This document shows, piece after piece, positions 1 through 9,558 of a DNA stretch of 64,000 nucleotides. Positions within the stretch are counted from its first letter, which is position 1. Every line of letters starts with the position of its first letter. Location of the stretch: NCBI GenBank assembly GCA_947174235.1, contig CAMWID010000001.1:1-64000 (forward strand), written 5' to 3'. The notes beneath the pieces are model-generated. The model saw only the letters and a program-made list of their open reading frames with translations, ran no database searches and was not told the origin of the DNA. Position numbers and translations under genes: made by a program. The DNA is from an uncultured Porphyromonadaceae bacterium (lineage in GTDB: Bacteria > Bacteroidota > Bacteroidia > Bacteroidales > Muribaculaceae).

Positions 1-54
1 TTAGCACGCCACCCTCTCACGGTGGAGACTCGGGTTCGAGTCCCGGATCGGCTA
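1..54 (+). tRNA. tRNA-Glu (anticodon CTC), 5' end truncated by window edge
   Basis: Anticodon arm CCACC-CTCTCAC-GGTGG (anticodon CTC), T arm TCGGG-TTCGAGT-CCCGG, acceptor 3' strand ATCGGCT plus discriminator A; followed by a terminator hairpin. Confidence 0.85.
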
Positions 55-59
55 CGCTT

Positions 60-93
60 TATAAAAGGATCGCAGTGATGCGATCCTTTTATA
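60..93 (+). terminator. Rho-independent terminator after tRNA
   Basis: Perfect 15-bp stem TATAAAAGGATCGCA / TGCGATCCTTTTATA with GTGA tetraloop, T-rich downstream. Confidence 0.8.
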
Positions 94-246
94 GTTTTAT
101 CATCATGACCCTGAATGTTAAATTTACCTTTGTATTAAACCGATAACACAAAAACGTTGTTCTACATTCAGATAGAGGACACACTCCGCAGGAGACAACT
201 CTCTATGATATTGTTAAAAAATCATTACTATTTATTTCTTCGCCTT

Positions 247-438
247 ATGAAAACCTTATCCATCATTTCCTATATAATAGGCTCGATCCTTTTGATAATA
301 TCGTGTTTCACCACAAGTGTGGCTACAACCTGGTGGTTAGGCGGCATAGCCGTTTTATTCCTCATCGCAGGATGCGTGTTCCAGTTCAATTCAAACAGCG
401 ACAGTCAGGTCTACCACCACAGACATCCCGACAGATAA
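247..438 (+). CDS. small two-TM hypothetical protein (63 aa)
   Basis: MKTLSIISYIIGSILLIISCFTTSVATTWWLGGIAVLFLIAGCVFQF..., two hydrophobic segments; TACCTTTG (125..132) -7-like box upstream. Confidence 0.5.
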   Translation: MKTLSIISYIIGSILLIISCFTTSVATTWWLGGIAVLFLIAGCVFQFNSNSDSQVYHHRHPDR

Positions 439-465
439 TAAAAGTGAGCCTTCATATCAAGGTAT

Positions 466-1194
466 TCACACAAATTCATCTGCCCGCGACAAAGTCGCGG
501 GCTTGCCTATGTCAAGCACCCGCAGACCTTCCTGCAAGTACCCTCCAACGTTACACTCAAGATTTTTTGACAACAGGAAATCTATAATCGAAAATTTTCT
601 GTCTTTTTCGATCCTCTCCATCTCCGCGACAGCTCTTTTCCCGACAACATGAATCCCACTGAATGAATATTCTCTGTATGACTCCAACGCTACAAATCCT
701 TCCGGCAGATAGCGACACTCCGACAGATGATGCCACCCTTTCAACCGCATCTCTTCATCGAATATAAGTTTACGGCTTGAATCCCGGTCACTCACAAGAA
801 GAGTGGAGTCGTTATCCCTACTCTCATGATAAGACATAAGCCCTTGCAAATCTGCATTGCTCAGAATGTCCACATTATGTACTAAAGCCGGGCTCTCCTC
901 AAGTCTGAGGAGTTCCGCCGCATTAAGTATCGCGCCGCCGGTGTCAAGCAGACATCCGGTCTCATCGCTGACCGCTATCTTGACGCCGAGATCACGCTGA
1001 TCCAGAAAATCAATAATCTGGTTCGCAAAATGATGGACATTGACTACAATATAGTCAAATCCACGCTCCCGCAAGTTTACTATAACCCTTTCCAACATCG
1101 GGACACCTCCCACCGGGACCAAAGCCTTGGGATGCGACAATGTCCATGGCTTCAGGCGCGTACCGAGTCCTGCAGCCAATACCATAGCCTTCAT
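466..1194 (-). CDS. sugar-1-phosphate nucleotidyltransferase, MurU-like (NTP_transferase)
   Basis: N-terminal MKAMVLAAGLGTRLKPWTLSHPKALVPVGGVPML; ATGA overlap with upstream kinase ORF. Confidence 0.85.
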   Translation of the reverse strand: MKAMVLAAGLGTRLKPWTLSHPKALVPVGGVPMLERVIVNLRERGFDYIVVNVHHFANQIIDFLDQRDLGVKIAVSDETGCLLDTGGAILNAAELLRLEESPALVHNVDILSNADLQGLMSYHESRDNDSTLLVSDRDSSRKLIFDEEMRLKGWHHLSECRYLPEGFVALESYREYSFSGIHVVGKRAVAEMERIEKDRKFSIIDFLLSKNLECNVGGYLQEGLRVLDIGKPATLSRADEFV

Positions 1195-2609
1195 AACACC
1201 TCTGTTGTATTTTCATTTAACATCCTTACTATACCTTGCTCCCTGTGCTCTAAACGCACCGCCGCGCATGGAAACATAATGGCTATCTCACGCGCGAACG
1301 ATTCCGCACAATATACAGAGCGATGCCTTCCTCCGGTACAGCCGAATCCTACCTGAAGATTACTAAATCCTCTTTTTATATAACGGTCAACTGTCGGCGA
1401 GACGATTCTTAAGGCATTCTTCACAAATTCCTGAACCTCGCCTCTTTCCTCAAGAAATCTTTTTACCGGAGCGTCAAGACCTGTTAGATCCTTGTACTCC
1501 ACATAACGACCGGGATTATGCATCCCTCTGCAGTCAAACATAAAGCCACCTCCGTTGCCGGTAAGATCTTCAGGATAACCTTTTTTGTAAGAAAAACTGA
1601 ATACCTCCACAACCATAGAGCCGCCACGCCTTATTTTTGCAAACCGGCTTTGCAACAGACCCTCAGCCATTTTCTTCAGCACCGGATAGGGATCCACCTC
1701 TCCGGCAATGACAAGCTGACCAAGATTTTCCAATGCCAACGGTATGCTCTCTATGAAATGGGCACGTCTCTCTATAAGCCCGCGGAATCCATAGGCGCCA
1801 AGCACCTGCAATGTTCTGAAAAGCGCAAGGACTCCACAATCCTCCAGGATCTTATCCCCATCCACACCTCGCGCGTTGGACAGAGCCTCCGCATATTTGC
1901 CCAACAGGACACGGCGCTCCTCCTCAGTGAAACCCGCTTTTGCCTGCCATAGAAACGACACAGCATCATACAACAAAGGACCTTTCCTTCCGCCCTGAAA
2001 ATCGATGAAACGCACATCCCCATTTTTGACAACTACATTACGGCTCTGGAAATCCCGGTACATGAACCCCATCAGATCTGGAGATATTGAACAAAGCCTG
2101 CGGCTAAGCTTCTCGAAATCGTCCTCAAGACCGTCTTCATCATACACAATGCCGCAAGGTTTCACGAAATCATATTTGAAATAATTAAGATCCCACATCA
2201 CCTGTCTTGCCGAGAAGCTTCCATTCATCACGAAAGGCTTCCACAGAGTTTCATCTAAGGTCTGCATCTTGACAAGCTGACACAGACTCTCTTCCGCAAG
2301 CCGCATTTTGTCTTCATCCTGCAACAAGGGAAGGAGCGCCAGGTCTCCAAGGTCTTCCTGGAGATAAGCTTTTGAATTATCAGCCTCTGCATATATGGCG
2401 GGCACCGGCAATCCCTCGCGTGAAAACGCCTTAGCCAGACCTATAAACGCCCGGTTCTCCACCACGTTCTCGCCCCAGGTCCCGATAACAACGGGAAGAC
2501 CTTGGCCGCCCAAGCGGAAATACTTTCTGTCGGATCCGGCAGAAGGAAGACCTACAATACTCGGGACCGTCCCGAAGGTTTCACGATACAACGCCTTCAA
2601 TTCATCCAT
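1191..2609 (-). CDS. AmgK-like phosphotransferase fused to RapZ C-terminal domain
   Basis: N-terminal aminoglycoside-phosphotransferase-like fold (GFMYRDFQSRNVVVKNGDVRFIDFQGGRKGP); C-terminal RapZ-CTD motifs (FMFDCRGMHNPGRY, VGFGCTGGRHRSVYCAE, LEHRE). Start taken at MDELKALYRETF; the ORF extends to 2726. Confidence 0.85.
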   Translation of the reverse strand: MDELKALYRETFGTVPSIVGLPSAGSDRKYFRLGGQGLPVVIGTWGENVVENRAFIGLAKAFSREGLPVPAIYAEADNSKAYLQEDLGDLALLPLLQDEDKMRLAEESLCQLVKMQTLDETLWKPFVMNGSFSARQVMWDLNYFKYDFVKPCGIVYDEDGLEDDFEKLSRRLCSISPDLMGFMYRDFQSRNVVVKNGDVRFIDFQGGRKGPLLYDAVSFLWQAKAGFTEEERRVLLGKYAEALSNARGVDGDKILEDCGVLALFRTLQVLGAYGFRGLIERRAHFIESIPLALENLGQLVIAGEVDPYPVLKKMAEGLLQSRFAKIRRGGSMVVEVFSFSYKKGYPEDLTGNGGGFMFDCRGMHNPGRYVEYKDLTGLDAPVKRFLEERGEVQEFVKNALRIVSPTVDRYIKRGFSNLQVGFGCTGGRHRSVYCAESFAREIAIMFPCAAVRLEHREQGIVRMLNENTTEVL

Positions 2610-2740
2610 GGCGCACACATGACTCACACCCTTACCGTCTCCCCGACCTGCGGCATTCATTTCTCGCAGCTTCATATAAAAGAATTTAAGTTCAGTTTCA
2701 CAATACAAATTTAAGCATTTTTTCATTGATACAAATAATT

Positions 2741-2772
2741 TTTTGCAATTCCGACAAAATTCATTATCTTTG
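2741..2772 (+). promoter_or_regulatory. Bacteroidetes-type promoter upstream of pgk
   Basis: TTTG (2741..2744), 20-nt spacer, TATCTTTG (2765..2772). Confidence 0.7.
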
Positions 2773-2854
2773 CAACAACATTAGACAATATAAAATCTAC
2801 AGGACAAAGATAATTGTTATAACACTAAGTCAAAACAAAACATATATTACCTAA

Positions 2855-4108
2855 ATGGCAAAAATTGATGATTACAATTTCGCCGGCAAGAAGGCGATTG
2901 TCAGAGTGGACTTCAACGTGCCCCTCGATGAAAACGGAAAAGTGACAGACGACACAAGAATCCGCGGCGCGCTGCCTACTTTGAAAAAAATTCTTGCTGA
3001 CGGCGGCAGCCTCATCCTCATGTCACACATGGGCAAACCCAAAGGAAAAGTCAATCCGAAGTTCAGCCTTTCGCAGATTCGCGAAGATGTTGCAAAGGCT
3101 CTCGGCACCGACGTAAAGTTTGCTCCGGATTGCGCAAATGCCGAGGATGCAGTCGCCGAGCTGAAGCCGGGAGAAGTCCTTCTGCTTGAGAACCTGCGTT
3201 TCTATCCTGAAGAGGAAGGGAAACCCGTAGGTATTGACAAAGAAGACCCCGCATATGACGCTGCCAAGAAAGAGATGAAAGAAAGGCAGAAAGATTTTGC
3301 CAAGAAACTCGCGAGCTACGCCGACGTTTACGTGAACGATGCTTTCGGCACAGCTCACCGCAAACACGCATCTACAGCTGTCATAGCCGACTACTTCAAG
3401 CCGGAAGACAAAATGCTCGGCTATCTCATGGAAAAGGAAGTTCAGGCAGTCGACAACATTCTCAAAGACATCAAGCGCCCCTTCACAGCCATAATGGGCG
3501 GATCAAAAGTGTCTACCAAGATCGGCATTATCGAAAACCTTATGGACAAGGTTGACAACCTTATCCTTTGCGGCGGCATGACCTATACATTCGCAAAGGC
3601 TCAGGGTGGAAAGATCGGCGACTCGATCGTAGAGAACGACAAACTTGATCTCGCTCTCGACATCATCAAGAAAGCCAAGGAGAAAGGCGTAAACCTCATT
3701 CTCGGTACTGACTGCGTTGCCGGAGATGCCTTCAGCAACGATTGCAACACCATGGTCTGCCCCGCAAACGACATTCCCGACGGATGGGAAGGTCTCGACG
3801 CAGGTCCTGAGACACGCAAGACTTTCGCGGATGCGATCCGTCCTTCAAAGACTATTCTTTGGAACGGTCCCGCCGGAGTGTTCGAGTTTGACAAGTTCAC
3901 AGCAGGCTCCCGTGCAATAGCCGACGCCATAGTCGAGGCAACACAGAACGGAGCTTTCTCCCTCGTAGGCGGAGGTGACTCAGTGGCTTGTGTCAACAAA
4001 TTCGGTCTCGCCGACAGCGTTTCATACGTATCCACAGGCGGCGGCGCTCTCCTTGAGGCTATCGAAGGGAAAGTACTTCCCGGCGTAGCCGCTGTCAAAG
4101 AGGCATAA
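2855..4108 (+). CDS. pgk: phosphoglycerate kinase
   Basis: [70 protein letters not shown]. Confidence 0.97.
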   Translation: MAKIDDYNFAGKKAIVRVDFNVPLDENGKVTDDTRIRGALPTLKKILADGGSLILMSHMGKPKGKVNPKFSLSQIREDVAKALGTDVKFAPDCANAEDAVAELKPGEVLLLENLRFYPEEEGKPVGIDKEDPAYDAAKKEMKERQKDFAKKLASYADVYVNDAFGTAHRKHASTAVIADYFKPEDKMLGYLMEKEVQAVDNILKDIKRPFTAIMGGSKVSTKIGIIENLMDKVDNLILCGGMTYTFAKAQGGKIGDSIVENDKLDLALDIIKKAKEKGVNLILGTDCVAGDAFSNDCNTMVCPANDIPDGWEGLDAGPETRKTFADAIRPSKTILWNGPAGVFEFDKFTAGSRAIADAIVEATQNGAFSLVGGGDSVACVNKFGLADSVSYVSTGGGALLEAIEGKVLPGVAAVKEA

Positions 4109-4130
4109 TTATAGCCTTTGGAATAATTAT

Positions 4131-4177
4131 TTAAAATGGCGGTCGCAAATATAAATCTTTTTCGACCGCCATTTTAA
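4131..4177 (+). terminator. terminator of pgk
   Basis: 15-bp perfect stem TTAAAATGGCGGTCG / CGACCGCCATTTTAA. Confidence 0.8.
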
Positions 4178-4274
4178 ACTAATTATCAAAGAATTACACA
4201 TATAACACCAACTAATTTCACATAAATTATGGAATTGGTTACTTTGTAAAAACATTTTTTTCAAAAAGAAAATA

Positions 4275-4304
4275 TTGTTTTTTTCAAATTTAATTGTAAT
4301 TTTG
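4275..4304 (+). promoter_or_regulatory. promoter of exb/tonB operon
   Basis: TTG (4275..4277), 19-nt spacer, TAATTTTG (4297..4304). Confidence 0.65.
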
Positions 4305-4442
4305 CATTGTCATAGGTTCTAAAGGTAGAAAACTCGCCTAAGGCATGAAAAACCCAACGGTGCTGAAAAGTGCCGAAAGATCCATAAAGACAACAAGAAA
4401 CATCATAATTCACAAACAAAACATCAAACACAATTTAACATT

Positions 4443-5288
4443 ATGGAATCTCAGAATTCTAAGGCTCCTTCTTCAGTGGCAGCCAAAGTGAAAAAGGAAG
4501 AGAAAATCAGTAACGTTCGCGGCATTCGCAACGCTTTCTTTGTAATCATCGCTTGCGCCGTTGCAGCGGTATGTATCTTCCTCTTCGCCATGGGCGCTCC
4601 CGGCAACTTCGAGGGTAATGATCCCGCAGGTCACCCGCTCAACCTCGCCGGTACAGTTTACAAAGGTGGCTTCATCGTGCCTATCCTTATGACTCTTCTT
4701 CTCACCGTTATCGTTCTTTCTATCGAACGTTGGATCGCTATCAGCTCAGCTTCAGGCAAAGGCAACACAACCAAATTCGTTGCAGACATCAAGGCTGACC
4801 TTGCTAAGAACAACATCGACGCAGCTATGGAACGTTGCCGCAAGCAGAAAGGATCTGTAGCTTCAGTTGTTTACAACACACTCGTTAAGTACAAAGAGAT
4901 GGACGCCAACACAGTGCTCAGCAAAGAGCAGAAGCTCACTACCCTCCGCAACGAGGTTGAAGAGGCTACAGCTCTTGAAATGCCGGCGCTTTCTCAGAAC
5001 CTTCCAATCGTGGCTACCCTCACAACTCTCGGTACTCTCGTTGGTCTTCTCGGAACCGTTATGGGTATGATCAAATCATTCCAGGCTCTTGCTTCTTCTG
5101 GTTCTCCTGACTCTACCGAGCTTTCTACCGGTATCTCTGAGGCACTTGTGAACACCGCATTCGGTATCGCAACCGGTGCATTCGCGGTTATCTCATACAA
5201 CTTCTTCACAAACAAGATCGACAACCTCACCTACGCTATCGACGAAATCGGTTTCTCAATCGTAGCTACTTTCGCAGCAACTCACTAA
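4443..5288 (+). CDS. exbB: MotA/TolQ/ExbB proton channel family protein
   Basis: IVATLTTLGTLVGLLGTVMGMIKSFQALASSGSPD and TGISEALVNTAFGIATGAFAVISYN are typical ExbB/MotA motifs. Confidence 0.93.
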   Translation: MESQNSKAPSSVAAKVKKEEKISNVRGIRNAFFVIIACAVAAVCIFLFAMGAPGNFEGNDPAGHPLNLAGTVYKGGFIVPILMTLLLTVIVLSIERWIAISSASGKGNTTKFVADIKADLAKNNIDAAMERCRKQKGSVASVVYNTLVKYKEMDANTVLSKEQKLTTLRNEVEEATALEMPALSQNLPIVATLTTLGTLVGLLGTVMGMIKSFQALASSGSPDSTELSTGISEALVNTAFGIATGAFAVISYNFFTNKIDNLTYAIDEIGFSIVATFAATH

Positions 5289-5348
5289 TCTGAGAATTGC
5301 GGATAACGAGAATCTCTATTTACCAAACCGAATAAGTTTATAGCTAAT

Positions 5349-6071
5349 ATGGGAAGAGTAAAAATAGCAAGAAAGAGCACATTCATCGACATGACGGCGA
5401 TGAGTGACGTGACGGTGCTGCTTCTTACCTTCTTCATGTTGACTTCGACCTTCCTCCAGAAAGAGCCCACCACAGTTATCACTCCTCCATCAGTTTCAAC
5501 TGAAAAGGTACAGGAGACTAACTTCGTGCAAGTGCTCGTAAGCCCGGAAGGGAAGGTTTGGCTTACAATGAACAACGACACATCTTCTTCTTGGTCTAAC
5601 GAAAAGATGAGAATGGCGTTGCTTGACAAAGTAAGCGAAATCTACAACGAATCACATAAGAACAAAGTCAACTTCAACGTTGCACAGAAGCAGGCCTTCG
5701 CCAAATTAGGTTCATTTGGTGTGCCTCTACAGCAGATGGGTGAGTTCCTTGACCTTGCCGATCAGCAGGAAGGACAGACCAAAATGGACAAATGGTTGAG
5801 CGGTGAGGATGAAAATCCCAACCATATCACAGGTATTCCGGTAAGCTGGAATTCCGATGAGAACACCCTCAACGAATTTCAAATGTGGATGAAAGCATTG
5901 CGCCAGACAGAAAACGACAATCTGGCACAGGCTATCAAAGACGGTACAGGTGTCGCCATCAAGGCAGATGTCAACACTTCGTTCGACATCATCCACATGG
6001 TGATGGATAACCTCCAGACTATCCACATGAATAAGTTTACGTTTTTGACCGCACTTAAAGCAGGAGAATAA
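5349..6071 (+). CDS. exbD: ExbD/TolR family protein (enlarged, 240 aa)
   Basis: FIDMTAMSDVTVLLLTFFMLTSTF TM with conserved Asp; between exbB and a second exbD. Confidence 0.88.
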   Translation: MGRVKIARKSTFIDMTAMSDVTVLLLTFFMLTSTFLQKEPTTVITPPSVSTEKVQETNFVQVLVSPEGKVWLTMNNDTSSSWSNEKMRMALLDKVSEIYNESHKNKVNFNVAQKQAFAKLGSFGVPLQQMGEFLDLADQQEGQTKMDKWLSGEDENPNHITGIPVSWNSDENTLNEFQMWMKALRQTENDNLAQAIKDGTGVAIKADVNTSFDIIHMVMDNLQTIHMNKFTFLTALKAGE

Positions 6072-6075
6072 GACC

Positions 6076-6864
6076 ATGGCAGAAGTTCAACAAAATTCGG
6101 GTGGCGACGGTAAGAAAGGCGCCCAGAAAAAGATGCAGATCCGCGTGGATTTCACGCCGATGGTCGACATGAACATGTTGCTCATTACATTCTTCATGCT
6201 CTGTACGACAATGATCAAATCGCAGACTCTCACCATCGCACTTCCTTCTAATGAAAAAGTCGAGAATCAGGAAAACATGTCGCAGGCTTCGGCAGACGAC
6301 GCTGTCACCATCATTATCGACGCAAAAAGAAAGAAAGGCTCTCTTGACGTTGACTCTGTCAACGGACATGTGGTGAACGAGGTATATTATTATTTCGGCA
6401 AGCCCGGTGGCGATGCCGGCATTTTCGGACCTGGCGGAACTGTGCTTTCTGAAAACAACAACATTCAGAAATCCGAGTTCCTGTCTGACGAGATCAATGC
6501 AGCCGGCGACCATAACGCCCGCGGTATCCGCCAGATCATCCAGCAGCGAAACAAAGACGTGCTTGAGGAAATCACCAAGATCAAGAAGAAATATGCAGAG
6601 GGCGGTTTCGGAAGCCTTGAGACCAAAGCTGACCGCGAAGCGGCTCAAGCGGCATACGATCAGGCGGCTTCTGAAATACGTAAGAATGAAAACCTGAAAA
6701 AACCGGTTGTCATCATCAAGTCAACCCCTCAGGCATCTTTCGGTAGTCTTGTTGAAATTCTTGATGAGATGCAGATCAACTCTATCTCGAAATATCAGAT
6801 TGACAACATGACACGTGCCGACTCTGTGATGATCATCGATTACCAGAACCGTAACCACGAGTGA
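6076..6864 (+). CDS. exbD: ExbD/TolR family protein (enlarged, 262 aa)
   Basis: VDFTPMVDMNMLLITFFMLCTTMIKSQTLTIALPS TM/linker; C-terminal FGSLVEILDEMQINSISKYQI. Confidence 0.9.
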   Translation: MAEVQQNSGGDGKKGAQKKMQIRVDFTPMVDMNMLLITFFMLCTTMIKSQTLTIALPSNEKVENQENMSQASADDAVTIIIDAKRKKGSLDVDSVNGHVVNEVYYYFGKPGGDAGIFGPGGTVLSENNNIQKSEFLSDEINAAGDHNARGIRQIIQQRNKDVLEEITKIKKKYAEGGFGSLETKADREAAQAAYDQAASEIRKNENLKKPVVIIKSTPQASFGSLVEILDEMQINSISKYQIDNMTRADSVMIIDYQNRNHE

Positions 6865-6899
6865 TATAAGATTTATTAACCCTTAAAGCAAAGAAAGAA

Positions 6900-7769
6900 A
6901 TGGCTAAAAGAAATGTAGATCTTACATCGAAAGAATGGCGTGATCTGGTATTCGCCGATAAAAATAAAGAATTTGGTGCATACCAGCTCCGTAAGCAGAG
7001 TGACAAACGTCACAATATGGCGGTGATTTTCACTCTTATCGGACTCGTAGTTGTGTTCTTCCTTATTCTCGCTTACTCAAAGTATTCTGATTATAAGGCA
7101 GAACAGGATGCGATAGCTCTTCAGGAACAGCGCGAAAAAATGGCTGCTGCTGAGCTTCTTCAGCAGGAAGACGAGCCGGAACCGGAGCCGGAACCGGAAG
7201 AGCAGAAGTTTGAACAGCCTGAAATTGAGGTTCCTGAAGAGGTGCTCGCTACAGTTCAGGTGACTCAGATCGCTATCGTGGACGCTGACAAAGTGAAAAA
7301 CGAAGTGATGGACATGGAAGAACAGAAGGAAGACAATACCGCACGTGGCGTTGTCAACCAGGAAGGTTCTGACGACGCTGATAAATTCAAAGCCGTGCAG
7401 GAACAGGTGGTTGTTAAAGAACCGGAACCTGAGAAGCCGGTTGAGGAAGAAATCTTCGTGGCTGTGGAACAGCAGGCTGAATTCCCCGGTGGTCTTCCCG
7501 CCTTGATGAAATGGCTCAACAGCCAGATCCGCTACCCCGAGGCAGCACAGCAGAACGACATTCAGGGTCGTGTGATCGTCAAGTTCGTGGTTGAGAAAGA
7601 CGGTTCTATCGGTGCCGCAACTATCCTCAAGGGTGTTGACAAGGATCTTGACCGCGAGGCTCTCCGAGTGGTGAAGAAGATGCCGAAGTGGCAGCCTGGT
7701 AAAAACAACGGTGTTGCCGTGCGTTCTTACTTCAACCTCCCTGTCACCTTCAAACTTCAGAATAATTGA
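6900..7769 (+). CDS. tonB: energy transducer TonB
   Basis: Single N-terminal TM, EPEPEPEPEE linker, C-terminal FPGGLPALMKWLNSQIRYPEAAQQNDIQGRVIVKFVVEKDGSIGAATILKGVDKDLDREALRVVKKMPKWQPGKNNG. Confidence 0.97.
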   Translation: MAKRNVDLTSKEWRDLVFADKNKEFGAYQLRKQSDKRHNMAVIFTLIGLVVVFFLILAYSKYSDYKAEQDAIALQEQREKMAAAELLQQEDEPEPEPEPEEQKFEQPEIEVPEEVLATVQVTQIAIVDADKVKNEVMDMEEQKEDNTARGVVNQEGSDDADKFKAVQEQVVVKEPEPEKPVEEEIFVAVEQQAEFPGGLPALMKWLNSQIRYPEAAQQNDIQGRVIVKFVVEKDGSIGAATILKGVDKDLDREALRVVKKMPKWQPGKNNGVAVRSYFNLPVTFKLQNN

Positions 7770-7803
7770 TAAAGACTTCGCGTCTTCACGATGAAGGATA
7801 TTG

Positions 7804-7847
7804 AAAAAGGAAAGGAAGAAGCTTTCGGGCTCCTTCCTTTTCTTTTT
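7804..7847 (+). terminator. terminator of tonB operon segment
   Basis: GGAAAGGAAG...CTTCCTTTTCTTTTT inverted repeat with T tract. Confidence 0.65.
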
Positions 7848-7979
7848 AATAGCACCGGATAAATTACATCCGGACCACGTCAGCATATTCAGCAAACACT
7901 CTTCCGCCGCAAACGCAATTGTCAGAACTACGGAACTCGAAACTCAAGAACTGTTTGCTGTCTTTCAAATGATATTTCT

Positions 7980-8010
7980 TTTGAAAACGAACATCCTTTC
8001 TCTATTTTTG
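7980..8010 (+). promoter_or_regulatory. promoter upstream of the 8047 small TM gene
   Basis: TTTG (7980..7983), 19-nt spacer, TATTTTTG (8003..8010). Confidence 0.6.
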
Positions 8011-8046
8011 TTAAAAGAGTAGAAAAAACATCTAAAACATCGAGTT

Positions 8047-8253
8047 ATGAGCACAAACAACAATTATGACAATATGCCCAAAGGTGGGCGTCTTGTCTTC
8101 GGGATATTCATGGTGATAGTCTATGTTGCCGTAGGACTATTATTCATATTCGACGTATTTAACATCGACAATACAGCGATCAGCTCCACTGTCGGCGGAA
8201 TCCTTTGCGCTTATGGGGTATGGAGAGGATACAGACTATATAAAGGGCTATGA
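8047..8253 (+). CDS. small two-TM protein (68 aa)
   Basis: MSTNNNYDNMPKGGRLVFGIFMVIVYVAVGLLFIFDVFNIDNTAISSTVGGILCAYGVWRGYRLYKGL; own promoter, adjacent to PstS-like gene. Confidence 0.7.
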   Translation: MSTNNNYDNMPKGGRLVFGIFMVIVYVAVGLLFIFDVFNIDNTAISSTVGGILCAYGVWRGYRLYKGL

Positions 8254-8309
8254 CCTCTCTCTCTCACATCTGTACTAATAAATATATTGACAGAACGACA
8301 TCACACTCT

Positions 8310-9323
8310 ATGCATCTTTTGAATATAACCAGGACCGCTGCCGCCGCATTGCTGACAGCAGCGGTCATTTCGACAGTCGGGTGTACCCCCGTCAAACGCG
8401 GAGAGTATGCCTCCGGTAGCGCCACTATATTCTGCGACGACGGATTCAAGAACATTCTTGAAGAAGAAATCGAGGTTTTTGAGTATTCATACCCTGAAGC
8501 TTCCATAATTCCATTCTATGTTAGCGAAGGAGAAGCTCTCGATTCCTTACTCGCCGACTGTACCCAGGCAATAATTTCCACTCGTGAGCTGACAAAAGAC
8601 CAGATAGAATACATGAAGGCAAAACACAAACGAGTTGTTCGCCAGAATTGTATCGCGGTTGACGCTGTCGCTTTGATAACAAACAAAAACAATCCTGTAT
8701 CGGCATTGTCCATGAGCGAAATCAGTGACATTTTTAACGGAAAGATCACAAAATGGAATCAACTCGCCGGAAATGACACCACAGCCATAAAGCTTGTGTT
8801 TGACAATGCAGAGTCATCGACCGTAGCTTATATGCGCGACACGTTCCTTCCTGAGGGAGAAAAGATCACGGATCATACCAATTCCTTCGCTCAAAAAAAC
8901 AATGCACAGGTTTTCGACATAGTGAAAACAGATCCGGACGCTTTAGGCATCATCAGCGTAAGCTGGCTTGGCGATGACCTTGGCGTTGCAAAAAAAATCC
9001 CTATGGACAAAAGGATGGAAGATTACAAAAACGAATCCGACACAGTCGCCACCAATCTGACATCTGAAGTCAACATTCTAAAGGTAAGCAACCCTACAGA
9101 CAAAAACGACTTCAGTCCGGTTGCCTACAAACCTTACCAGGCATATATCTATTCAGGAGATTATCCTCTTGTAAGGAAAGTATACATGGTATCCACAGCA
9201 AGCAATTCGACTGTGCTGCACAGTTTCTATGTGTTTATGACAGGATTTGTCGGACAAAAAATCATAACAAAAACCGGCATACTCCCCTACCACATGAATC
9301 CACGAGTAGTAGAAGTCAAATAA
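8310..9323 (+). CDS. PstS-like phosphate-binding lipoprotein
   Basis: Lipobox-like signal (AAVISTVGC), SGSATIFCDDGFKNILEEEIEVFE, ALSMSEISDIFNGKITKWNQL (PBP domain). Confidence 0.85.
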   Translation: MHLLNITRTAAAALLTAAVISTVGCTPVKRGEYASGSATIFCDDGFKNILEEEIEVFEYSYPEASIIPFYVSEGEALDSLLADCTQAIISTRELTKDQIEYMKAKHKRVVRQNCIAVDAVALITNKNNPVSALSMSEISDIFNGKITKWNQLAGNDTTAIKLVFDNAESSTVAYMRDTFLPEGEKITDHTNSFAQKNNAQVFDIVKTDPDALGIISVSWLGDDLGVAKKIPMDKRMEDYKNESDTVATNLTSEVNILKVSNPTDKNDFSPVAYKPYQAYIYSGDYPLVRKVYMVSTASNSTVLHSFYVFMTGFVGQKIITKTGILPYHMNPRVVEVK

Positions 9324-9367
9324 TAATTTGGGTAGCTATTACATATTTTATAACACCTCTTAGACCA

Positions 9368-9411
9368 ACAGAAAATCCTCCACAAGGTTAAAACCATGTG
9401 GAGGATTCTGT
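9368..9411 (+). terminator. terminator after pstS-like gene
   Basis: ACAGAAAATCCTCCACA ... TGTGGAGGATTCTGT followed by TTAAAAAA. Confidence 0.7.
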
Positions 9412-9558
9412 TAAAAAACATTTATGACGCATGGAAATTTGTATTTTTAAAGAAATATCATGACAATAATTCGTTATATGTAGAAAAAACACGAATTTTT
9501 TATTAATTTTGTGCGTTATTTTTCCAAGATTCAGCAACAAATAATAAAATTCTCATAC

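Noticed and set aside
7173-7200. GAGCCGGAACCGGAGCCGGAACCGGAAG hexamer repeat as a possible phase-variable tract
   Set aside because: In-frame EPEPEPEPE coding for the usual proline-rich TonB linker; length changes would not shift frame.
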